Shown one piece after another: positions 25,001-36,100 of a stretch of 64,000 nt of DNA; the stretch's first letter is position 1, and every line of letters begins with the position of its first letter. Made by a program: the position numbers and the translations under genes. A model generated the notes under the pieces. The model was not told where the DNA came from. It ran no database searches and saw nothing but the letters and a program-made list of their open reading frames with translations. The DNA is taken from positions 3,348,001 to 3,412,000 of the forward strand of contig CM082595.2 of NCBI GenBank assembly GCA_040954595.2, in the 5' to 3' direction. Source of the DNA: Balanoglossus misakiensis (taxonomy: Eukaryota > Hemichordata).

Positions 25001-28000
25001 TCATAGTTTCTTGATAACTTTCAAAGGTTTATTTACATGAAAATACATTCTAAAATTTAAACAAGGACAGATATTCACTGAAACGAAAAAGAAAGACATT
25101 ATATATTACTGTACTCTAGTAAATCTTCTTCAGTCTATAGTATGACACATCTGAATATACATGTTAGGCTATACGTTGTAATATATGTAGCTTTTCACCA
25201 GGTACCTCCATTTATGGTCCAGTTACATCATTGTGTGTTAGTGAATTAAGCCCTGGGAACGTGTAAAGACCAATTCTTTGATCAGGTGGCATTTCAAATT
25301 TATTCCGAGAGGTTATTGCTTTTGAGTGTGTGATACAGGCGAAATAAAGTTCGTCTTGGTGATTTTATTTCTTGACATACCGGGGCATCGGCTTGAATGG
25401 CAATCTTTGGTCCTCTCGCCTTCGCCCGGGCAACCCCAAGCTTCTTCTCCGCTCTCTACGGTCCTGCAAGATCTCTTGCTGACCACGACTTTGGAAACGC
25501 CACAAGGGCATTCCGACCACTGGCTCCAAGTCGTCCATTCCTTCTGCGCCTCTGCAAATGAACAGAGTGGTCCCGTCAGATGTCGTGGTTATGTCACGAA
25601 AGCGACCATCATTTCTTTCCTGAAGTTCTCCGTACAAGCCGAGAGACGTGTGATCGTATGTTTTCTGCCAGATATGCCCAGTGCCTATGCGCTAAAACCA
25701 CTATACACAAACGGATAAACCACGAGGTCCCACTTACCAACGCACGTGTCTGCAATCCGACAGGGCGTGTCTATGTTCTCAGAGGCGCCATAGCAAATGG
25801 ATTCAGGCGACGGTTTTTGACACCCTCGAGTTCGAGTCCTGCTCTTGCTAGAGCAACCACACTCCGTCCACTGGCCCCACTCCAACCAGGTTCCTGAGAA
25901 TATCCAAAGTAACATCCGTTGAAAAGAAAGACACAAAATCTCGTTTGGCACTCAACAAACGAGAGAGGAACTCTGTTCTTGGTCTATTCACTATCATTTC
26001 ATCTCCTTTCATACCTCAACCATTCCCTACCTGGGCAAGCTCGGTCCGTGCAGGATTCAAAAGACTCGGACTCTCCCGCACATTTCGATTTCCTCGTCCG
26101 ATCTCCGTTCATTTTGCGACAAGTCCTCTTTCGAGACGCCTCGCCAATTCCACAGTCCGCCGAACAATGCGACCAGCTTTCCCACTCACCCCAGGCTGTC
26201 AAGAAAAGAAATGGAGAAGTATTTGACCGGGAAGAGTATGGGAAGAGACGGTCGTATACGGGGGTACCTCCTTAACTGGATGTTGTATCCAAAACAGTGC
26301 AACACTGACTCACCCGGACAAACGGCATCGCCACACAGGATTTCCTCTTCACCGTTGTCCGGACAACCAGTGGTGACGCCCCCGGTCTTCGCCAGACAGT
26401 CTCTCGTTCTCCGCTTGGTGCTGCCACCACAAGTGGCCGCACACTCCGACCACTGGTTCCATCTGGCCCAACTTTGTCCTGAATAAGAAGTCACTGGTCA
26501 TTGAAAGGTACACGCCTCCAAAATCAGGGTCAATTATATGTCATATTTTGCACGTCAACTTTAGGCCATTCTCTATTAAAGTCGTGATTGGAGGTCACCG
26601 TTATACAGCGGATTTGGACCAAGGGTGGCGAGGTTAGAACATGAACGGTGGGGACAGGCAGACAAATCCCTTACCTTCGCAGCCGGAAGGTACGCAATTC
26701 TCAAGTTCAATAGAATCGAAATTGCCACCTCTAGCACACTCCATCATTGGAGCGGACTCGCCATTATCTTCACACCGTCTTTGGCGTATGCGATTTTTAG
26801 AAATGCAGGAACATTTCGACCATGGTTCCCATTCTGTCCACGCTGGACCCGCTGCTGAAAGAGAAAGACGTTGCAGTCCCTAAGTCCATACAGGCTGCTT
26901 TCATTTGTGTACTGTATCAGTCAAAGTTGGTGTCGAGTCAGTTGATGTTGTTATTGTTGTTGTTTTTCTCAATCTTGTCCCACTGGTCTCTTGTGTCTGT
27001 TGAAAATGTCCAATCTGACAAAAGATAGTGTCTGCTGACGGGAAACGCGGTCATCTTTGGTGACGCACACTAAGTCTTTGTACTGACCGAGCTCACCAAT
27101 AAATCACAAAGTGGAACTGTCTTGAAAACTACTCAATATATTGGCCTGCAGTAATGGACGCCATGTGGTAGACATAGTCCCCATCTTGGGTTGTTTGCTT
27201 ACCTGAAACACTTCTTTCGATGACGAGGGCTGCGAGCACGAAAGTAACCAGGGAGTTGACGGGCCTCGATGCTTGCTTCATTCCAGCAGTTGAACTCTCA
27301 GGCAAAAACATCGTCCCCCGAAGAAAATCCATGGTTTATCAATGCTTTTCTGTGCTGTGTGGCTTGTTTTTCGAACCACTGCGAAATCTTGTTCGTGTGC
27401 ACCGGGGGAACGTTTCTGTCGTTTGTTGGAACAGGGCTCCGCGCGCGCATGACGGCCTAGGGCGCGGTGTCTTTAGCATGGGCGCAGAATTGGGGTGCTC
27501 TCCCGCGTCCGCCGAGGCCAAAAACTTGCATGATTATCTACCATTCCACATGGTAGAGGGGTTGGTCGAACAAGAAACGACTACACACAAAACAAAACTG
27601 CCGAAATAACAAATTTGAGACCCCTACACCCTTTTCACGTCGGATCGATATCTCCTCAGTACACCCCTACCCTCATTCGATTGGCCAGCCCCTTCTTGTT
27701 ACTTCAACTTGTACTTACAGTCGCCCTGGCAATGTATCACTTGACAGCTATCAACTTCAGTGTCCTCTCCCGGACATCTGGCCGTGAACACTCTCTCGTC
27801 CTTGATTACGCAGGTTCTTTGGCGGCTCCGGTCCCCCTCCCCGCAGGTGAGAGAACACGCCGTCCACGGTGACCACTCGTCCCATTCCGAGGGTTTTAGT
27901 AGTTCCAAATTTCTGAATGGGCCGTGGCCTATAAATCGATGACGATGTTGAAAATGAAAATGAATGTGCTGAATACTGGTTTATATATCTTGACAAGTAA

Positions 28001-28470
28001 TTGGAGAAAAGGGTGAAATTTTGTCAAGTGATACATATACATGTATGTACTTACTTCCAGGACAGGGTGTTGGTTCGCTATTGCACGCCCTGGTCTGCTT
28101 TCTATCCAGCGGTAAACAAGTCCTTCTCACTTTTGGTTCGTGTACGTATACACACTTCCGCTTTTTCACACCCGGCACTATTCCACACGTCTTTGAGCAC
28201 TCCTTCCAGGGTGACCAATGAACTAAGAATTAAATCACAAATGCGAAGACATTTTGGAAGATCACTGCCATTATACAGGTTCTTCACAGGCCAATCTATT
28301 TGACCATTTTTGATCACATTCCCTTGGTTGGCCCGGCCAATTTCAGTCACTCCAAAATTCACTCAAAAAATCAATGTGTTATATTACTTACGAGAGGAAT
28401 GACTTTGGTGTATTCTCGTCGCTAATATGAGAATTAAAGCCTCAACTATCACTGTGTTCAATGGAGTCAT
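22005..28470 (-). CDS. Receptor gene B: TSP1x8-10-Ig-TM protein, paralogue of gene A
   Basis: Tandem paralogue of gene A in the same orientation. TSP1 exons: 26854-26675, 26478-26314, 26195-26031, 25893-25738, 25551-25381, 24737-24573, 24446-24276 and 24143-23970. Ig halves: 23881-23744 and 23481-23353. Then juxtamembrane 23156-23115, transmembrane 22910-22811, tail 22545-22005. Two signal-peptide exons are possible: 27332-27203 (808 aa protein), or 28470-28392 followed by TSP1 exons 28222-28055 and 27928-27719 (917 aa). All extracellular joints are phase 1. The Ig and juxtamembrane exons have exactly the same lengths as in gene A (138, 129, 42 bases). The tail is basic, then acidic with tyrosines (SYSVESYVSQ, several YY/EE patches), and ends in polyproline. 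A surface receptor linked to the cytoskeleton is an inference; the ligand is unknown. Confidence 0.82.
27203..27332 (-). other. Internal alternative first exon of gene B (signal peptide)
   Basis: ATG at 27332, or more likely the in-frame ATG at 27281 (MKQASRPVNS, then a hydrophobic VTFVLAALV core). It leaves in phase 1 at a GTAAGC donor and could join any of the TSP1 exons. If the transcript starts at 28.47 kb this exon would be skipped. Confidence 0.65.
28392..28470 (-). other. Upstream alternative first exon (signal peptide) of gene B
   Basis: Encodes MTPLNTVIVEALILILATRI followed by HQSHSS; the donor GTAAGT leaves phase 1, matching TSP1 exon 28222-28055 and then 27928-27719. The reading frame stays open upstream to an ATG at 28605, but the ATG at 28470 gives the typical signal peptide. 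These exons could alternatively be a remnant of a third receptor copy. Confidence 0.6.
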
Positions 28471-29506
28471 CACGCCAACCTTACGGAAGATGGTCGCCGT
28501 CCGCCCTTGGACAAAAGATGGCACTGGTAAAAGTGCATGGTTACCCCGAAAACGCAAAATAGTTGAGATGTTTGCAAACGAAATCCGTGAAACTTCGCCC
28601 ATCAAATGCTAGGGACATTGAAAAGCCAGGTCGCGCGCGCGGAATCGTTTGGCTTCGATAAGGCGTTCTTGAGGCGTTCTTCATGTTCTTTAGATGCGTT
28701 CTGGTTTCAAATGCGTGATGTTCTTGGACGCGCCATGCAAGACGCAGTCGAGACATTCCAGTTTTTGCATGTTTTTTGTGGGGTGGAAATCGTTGATAAT
28801 AAGTCCAGCTTTATAAGTGTCTATTAACTGCACTGCTATCGTGAATGATGCTGTGAATCTGTCAATGCACAGTTGTACTGTAGTTGCTATCTGCAGTGCA
28901 ATAGCCATTCATGGGCGTGGTCAAATTTGCATATGTGGGGGTAACAATATAGTGCCCTCTGTGGTCACTTTGATGTTCATTGGGTTCCTTTCTTTTCTCT
29001 GTGAACTTGGTGGTTTCATGAATCAAGTCATCATTCAAGATTCAGAAATGTGTGTGTGATACAAAGTCAAGATACTGGTAGCAGGGTATTCATGTCAGTC
29101 CATTGCTTTGAGGTGTCGGGGACATTCAGAGCTTGTGCACACAACCACACACAGAATTCTAGTTTTGAAAGTATTTTTTTTATTATAATAGCATACTTCA
29201 CTTCGGATGAAACTGCTTCATTGCAGTCCAATACATAGTTCTCTTGATGCTCTGCATAATTGTCATAGGAGCTGAAATTCAAAAAGACGACTTTCAAAAA
29301 TGGCCTCGAAATTACAATCTTATTGAAATACACCAAGGCCAAAATCTGCCACATATATCAATGCTTCCCACAATTAGCAAAGTATCCATACACACCAGGA
29401 AATGTGTGCATGAGTGTTGTACCATTGCATGGCAGTGAAATGGAAGTTAGAGCTCATTTCGCGGTGAAATGACAACCTGTCCGTGATCAAAATAATATCC
29501 TTCTCG
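28471..29506. other. Intergenic between receptor gene B and YEATS4
   Basis: No exon recognised. A minus-strand AATAAA at about 29184-29179 is a likely poly(A) signal for YEATS4, giving a 3' UTR of about 330 bases. The remainder would hold the distal promoter of receptor gene B. Confidence 0.45.
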
Positions 29507-31495
29507 TCACGTGACCATTTCCTCTTTCTCGTGTTCCTGCCCTTCCAGTCTCTTAATCTCTTCCTTGAATTTCTCGATGGCCTCCCGGTTTTGTTTCAGT
29601 CTCTCGTTGAGTTCGGCGATCTCGAAGCGGATCTTCTTCTTCGCCGACTGCACGGAAGCGAGGGTCTTCCGTTCCACTTCTTCGACTAAAGAGCGGGAGA
29701 AAGACACCGGATGAATCACGGATAATCGAGAGATAGAATGTAATACTACTGCTCTTGCCAATTTGGTGAGAGATTTCATCGTACAAGAAAACACCGAAAA
29801 TCAGTGTTTTGGTGACTCACAGTCATTTAGTACCACTAAATAAATACATTTATTTGTGGTCAGCTCTTACAAAGGCGCTGAAATATTAACCCAAGTTGTG
29901 TATGTATACTATACATGTGAAGTATGGACTCAGGTGAAATATTGTCTATGATGCTTACAGTCAGTTTCATGTTTGTGCGGTCCAAGCGTCAATTGCCGAG
30001 TGTTGGTCAGTAACTGCTGCATCATCTGTGTGGGATCTTGAAAAATCTGAAATCGAACATTTGAAGAACATCGTCAGTTGTATGTTGTTGTGAAGGTTTT
30101 GGCCAAAGTGGTGACTATCATGTGGATGGGGCAAGTCGGCGAGTTGGGGGTCACAAGAAATCAATCAATCAATCAATATGTTGACTTGAAATGTTTGTAA
30201 CATCTCAGACTGACATACTTACCAATTCATCATACTGTTCTGATACTACATTCTTCTTACCAAGCATCAGATTCGTCTCGGATTGGAACAGCTTGAGAAG
30301 GTGATACACGGTGACCTGGAAGTAATCATATTAATATGTGAGAAAACAAAAGAAACTCATTATCATAACAATGTATTGTATTGTTATGTAAATTAGTAGA
30401 AGAATGGATCAGCATCACTTACTGGTCTCTCATTGGGATCATTGAAGAAGATCTTGATGACAACTTCGAATTCACCCCAGCCTGTTTCCGTCACCTCGTA
30501 GGGAGGTTTCGTCAGAACTGTAAAGAGAAAAAAATCAACATTCGATTTTTCAGTGTGTGTTGTGTGGAGTGAAAAACAGTCTCTTCATATTGAGGTTTTG
30601 TTAGACAACTAGTGTACTGTAAAGAAGCTTTAGCGTGAAAAGTTGAGAGCATTTCAGTGCATCAACTGCTCATTCTTACCTCTCAGGGGATTTGTGTAGC
30701 TTTCGTGGAGTTTAAACTGTATCTTTTTCACGTAAACAGACATGTCCTGCAAGATAACGAAAGGGATTCTCTTCAATGAACATAGATTCACATCACAAGT
30801 CATACGCCAGAAGTGTGATCTCAAATTTAAATGTTAGACTGAAATTGATGCATGTACATGATAGGTACAGAAACAAAACCCACAATATTAAAGAACTGTC
30901 AACATACCTCGTTTCTGAATGGTTTCAGGTAGACAGTCCACTGGTGTGTGTGTCCGTCTTCTTCACGTTTCTTCCCAAAATACCTGGCCATGTTTCCAAA
31001 TACAACCGGTTTGATGATGGAAATGCCCTTATAACGATAAAAATCCAACAAATTTGCATAAATAAACAAACCACATTACACACGTGAAATTGACAACCTC
31101 TTGTTTACATGCGTTGTTTTTATCATAGGCGTGTTTTAAACAACTCGGAGTCATTTAATGGCTACAGTGATCGAAATGCGTAGGTTAGATAATGGATCTA
31201 CTCTCTAAAACACAGAGCAGACAATAGATTTTACTTTTGACTATAATGACAGTACGTACGACAATGCCATAGTAACATGATTCCTGCAGCTGCATGTTTG
31301 ATAGTCCTGTTTCCCGGTGCCCGATCGTGATCGTGGTAAACACCGATTGACAATCGGCTCGCTCAAGACATGCTTGAAATACTAGAGAATGGCACAGAGC
31401 GACTACCCACGTTTTTAGTTGAGCTCATGCTATATTGATCGCTAGAGAACACCTACCTTGACTCTGCCGCCAGAGTCTGGGCCAAATTCCGCCAT
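29507..31495 (-). CDS. YEATS4: YEATS domain-containing protein 4 (GAS41)
   Basis: Nuclear acyl-lysine reader, a shared subunit of the SRCAP and TIP60/NuA4 chromatin complexes that deposit H2A.Z. Seven exons: 31495-31457, 31027-30908, 30746-30680, 30517-30423, 30315-30223, 30046-29959 and 29685-29507. They splice without a frame break into 226 residues, against 227 in human GAS41. The first exon encodes [13 protein letters not shown]. The YEATS domain follows with [25 protein letters not shown] and TGWGEFE, which carry the His, Tyr and Trp of the acyl-lysine pocket. The C-terminus is a charged coiled coil ([17 protein letters not shown]) used for complex assembly. It lies head-to-head with the PSMA-like gene, start codons about 1.6 kb apart. 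Nothing unusual seen. Confidence 0.97.
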
Positions 31496-33112
31496 TTTGT
31501 ATTTCTGCAAAAGGGCAGTCATGTTGACCTTTCAGGCGTACTTATCCCCGGTCTAATTGGTCACGAAAACTGACACAAATTTGTCGATGCAAGATTAATA
31601 ACTCCCTATCGAGGAATATTTATGTGTCATATTAAGCAGATCGTCACTTATGTTCGGTCTTAAGCCGAAGAAATAAAGAAAATGCGAAAGTGGCCCGGCG
31701 AGAGGGATCGGAGAAACTTCTCGGTCTGTTCCAGAAATCGTAATCGACCAATCACAGAGTCCGTTCTTTCATTGAGGAAAGTAATACTAAGCTTCATGCG
31801 CACGCCCTTACGTCCTCGATCACGGAAGCAATAAATCACAACGTTACTACTTGAACTATTATAACATTTACTGACATATACCTCAAATTTATTCCAAATA
31901 GTCTCATATTCAGCTAAAGTACAATTAATAAACTTATAAATGTAACTTTGAATCCAAGAAAATACAAGGGCTAATTTGTTAAATACAAAACGCAAGTTGC
32001 CTTGAAATGAGGATGTAATCGCGCTCACTTTCGAATGTAGACGCTTCGTCGCAGGTTTCGAGAAACTATTTTCTCCCACCGTTTGGCGTAAAATGTTTTA
32101 AATTGCAAGAGATTCCCATAGGCAGCTTCTAACGTTCTTCTTTTAAGGTTGGTCAAATTTAATTTCCATAACAATAGAAATATGTGAAGTAATTATCGGG
32201 TTTGTTATTGTCGCGACGTCGACTATGCGTCCGCGTCCATGTGCGTGTGTATACACTAAACTATGTTGGCAAAATGCCATGCCATAGGTTTGTGTTCAGG
32301 CGTGACAGCTCGGTACATATTTTACGAAGCACTTTCAGTTTAAGATCATCCCTGATATATGGCCCCATTTTCTGTGATGATAACAGAAAACTGCCTACGT
32401 GTTGTAGATCAGACACGCCCTCCCTGGCCCCGACCGGCCAGGTCATCATTGGTATGCGCGCTTTCAGCCAGACGCGCTAGTAACGTCAATGGTCATGTGG
32501 TCAATGCACGTGATTTATGCGATTGCGTGGCAGAATATTTCAGGTTGCGTCACAAGTGTCTGGCCATTGTTTGGCAAATTAATTAAGACCCCGATTCTGA
32601 TTGGTCAATTACTTTCCTCACAGGTAGACCAAAGCACTTGTGATTGGTCAATTAAGCTTTGTGGGCGGACAATTTACTGATTGGGCGTTGACCCAATAAT
32701 GTTTGTCAACATATACAAACGTCTTGATAAATAAGATTTTAGGCCCTTTGACATTTCTTGGAAACATGAAGTGTCAGAGAGTGATGGGTTTAGGGATAGG
32801 TTTTAGGACCATGTTTAAGACCTGTGACCCTTGACCCTGGTCAAAAGTATATACTGTAAAACGGGAAATTTTCAAGATAATAAATAAAGCAGCAACTTTT
32901 ACGCAACGATTATTTTTCGAGTTCTTGTATTTCACTGTATTGTTATATCTGAAAAACATTTTTACGCAACTTTTTGGGGGCATTTTTTGGCTCTCACGTA
33001 GTTTGCGAAAATTTCCCATTTTATTAAGCCTCATTAAATCATATTTTGATGACTTATGTGTGAATTTTGCCTTATTTGAACAGTGACATTGAAGTACCAA
33101 CCATCTTAGACG
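31496..33112. other. Divergent intergenic region between YEATS4 and the PSMA-like gene
   Basis: Contains the CCAAT cluster listed separately. A minus-strand open frame at 31660-32079 (139 codons) resembles nothing I know and is not called as a gene. Confidence 0.45.
32600..32697 (+). promoter_or_regulatory. Cluster of four CCAAT boxes and a GC box
   Basis: ATTGG at 32600-32604, 32643-32647 and 32680-32684, and CCAAT at 32693-32697, with GGGCGG at about 32663-32668. NF-Y binds such CCAAT arrays in promoters. The cluster sits about 420-510 bases upstream of the PSMA-like start codon and could also serve YEATS4 in the other direction. Confidence 0.45.
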
Positions 33113-36100
33113 ATGTCCACTAATGATGACAAGGGAGCTGGGACGTACAGTCGATGGGAAGCTGATCCCGACACCATCGACATCGGCATTGACTATCACC
33201 GGCCCTTACCTGCCAGGCAATGGCCTGAATGGTGTTCGGGAAAGCCCGGGATTGCCTTGAAAGTCTTTCTGGCCATTTTCATTTTCTTGGTCGGGATCAT
33301 ACTCGGGTATCTGACACGGCGGCATCTGGTGAGTGTGGAATCTGTGTGCGATCAGCTGATGCTGGGATACAGTGTTGATGATGGCGTGACCCTGAAAGGA
33401 GAACTTCAAGCTGAAAATTTAGAAGAATTTCTGTCGTAAGTCTTCCGTCTATGTCCAGTATTTCTTTTCAAGTACTTATTTCCGCAATCCATTTCCACTA
33501 TTGATACGTTAAAGGGACAAAGTCTCTCTCTCGCTGCCCCTTTTCCATTAATAATGTTTGATGCAAGACACTGTTTATGTTATTCTACATGCGGATATAT
33601 AGTGAATCAACGTTCGACCACACACAACTTCCATCCCGTTTGTAGGATATGAGAGTAAAAATCCCGTCAAAATGAATAAATGGTAAAGAACGATTATTCA
33701 TTTTGGCGAGTTTTTCACTCTCCTGTCTATAAGAGGGATGGAAGGTGTGTGTGGTTGAACGTTCATTCACTATATATCCACATGTAGTATAACAAACGTT
33801 GTCTCTTATCAAATAAAATTAATGGAAAAAAGGGCAGTGAGAGAGAGACTTTGTCCCTTTAATCTCTGGTGCATGATGTTAGTCACTCACACACGAAAGA
33901 TCATATCTTGTTCTCTTTTAGGTATTTTTCCAACGCATCTCATCCGGCAGGAAGTCTAAAGAACACGGAAAGAGCTCAGTTTATCAGTCAAAAGTGGGAG
34001 GAATACGGATTCAAAGTACAGACGAAATCCTACAATGTCTTGCTCTCCTCACCAAGCAGGTAGAGATTCATTTCCAGCAAATCTGACCCAGCATATCTTG
34101 CATACCTGAACAGATATCAATTGACATAATTTGGACTATCTTTGCTATGTGTTACAAGATGTTGGATAAATTATGCTGTACATTATTGCCATAAATTATG
34201 CTGAAATAGAAAGGCATTCTCGTAGTACCACCATGTATTGGATTTCTCAGGAATCTGTGAAATAATAGGAGTTTGCTAGATTCATGTATAAAGTACACTT
34301 CAGACTAGCATAAAGTGGGGATTGTGCATAATTTTAATTCTGTTTTCCCCCATTGCAGCGAGACACAAAACAAAGTTGCCATAATGAATGAACAGAGAGC
34401 TGAAGCAGTTTCCATAATTCCAATGGACGGATCTTCACCAGATCTGGAACAACCATTCAGTGCCTACAGCACCTGTGATAGTGGCTCCTGTATACGAGAA
34501 GTATGTACATGTACATATCTATACGTTAGTGGGGAAGAAATCTGAAAGAATTATTACAAACAGTAATGGAAATTCAGCTGCACTAATTATTTGTCTTAGA
34601 AAAATTTAAAGAGTCCAAAAATGAAATTGCAAATTTTTTTGTTCTAGAAGTGATTTCAAAGCTGTGTTATTTATTGTACATGTGTTATTTCAGGGGAGCC
34701 CTGTGTATGTGAATTATGGAACGCAAGAGGACTTTGAAAAACTGAATTCATTGGTAGCCGATGCCGCAAGGAACAATATAGTCATCATGAGATACGGGAA
34801 ATTACACAGAGCAAATATGGTATGTACAGTTGTGTAGTGTAGTTTGGAGATACACATATTCATTGGTACTCATTTGCCATTGACCTAGACAAACATTACT
34901 TCCACATTGAAGACAGCAGGGTTTGCACCAAATGACGACATGATCCGTATGTCCTTTTTCCAGGTGAAAAATGCACAGGAAGCAGGAGCCATTGGAGTCG
35001 TCATGTTTCCCGATGCCAAAGACTTCGCCCAGGAAGGCATCGCACCGGAGAAAGTCTACCCAAACACATGGTGGTTGCCCATCAACGGAACAGAGAGGAA
35101 CTCCTTGTATCTCAGTAATGGTGACCCCCTCACACCGGGACTACCATCCATAGGTGAGTGTCTTTTGAACGCCGCATTTTCTCGGTCAAAATGTGGTGCT
35201 ACATTTTAAAAAATTTCTCCCATTTTTCGGTATTTTTCACCTTAATTTTAGATCAAGTTGATATAAGTTCCCATTGTGTTTAGGTCTTGATCAAAATTTG
35301 AGAAAAAATGCGGAAAAAGTTATGCAGGTTTTATTTTTTGAAAGATGACGAGAAGTTGATTATTTTTGTACATTTTCTGACTCAGATGAAGCATACCATG
35401 TGAACGAGGAATCGGTCAACTTCCCCGGCATTCCTGTCCAAGCCATCAGTTTCGGAGACGCACAGAAGATCATGTGTGGCTCTTAGTAAGTCTATCAGTG
35501 TTTACCCCTCTCACCTCTATTTCCCTTTACGGAGATCCAGCTTTACCATAGAAAACAATAGAATTTGACCTAACCATGGTGGTGAAAGGGTTAAATATTT
35601 GTTTTCTCTGTACATGTTTATCTATGTCTGCTATGTTGTACTCCCTGTAACCAAACACACTATCACAAAAATTTCAGTGCACAAAAGGATACGAATCTCA
35701 CCATTCCAACTTCTAAGTGATCTTGATTCTGTATCTTAAATATCAGGACCAGGCCTAACCCCCAGTTCTTTTCTCATGTTGTATCGTCTTGTGCTTTGCA
35801 GTAAACTGGTTGCCCCGGACGCTCCTGAAGCCTGGCAGGGCAGTCTGGGTTGCACGTACGGTGTGGGACCGGGATTCGACCAGCCGGAACTGACACTGCA
35901 GATGGTGATTCACAACCGGAATGAAGTGAAGACCATCACCAATGTGCTTGCCACGATTCCGGGATCAACAGAACCAGGTAAATGTTGTCCTTTTTCCGAA
36001 TGATCATTTTCTGTCAAAGAAAGATGATGAATCAGGCAGATTCAAAGAAAGATGATGAATCAGGAAGATGTCTTTCCCACTTCCAATCCCAGCATTGACT

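Noticed and set aside
31660-32079. 139-codon minus-strand open frame upstream of YEATS4
   Set aside because: No recognisable domain, AT-rich composition, and it lies in the presumed promoter; not called.
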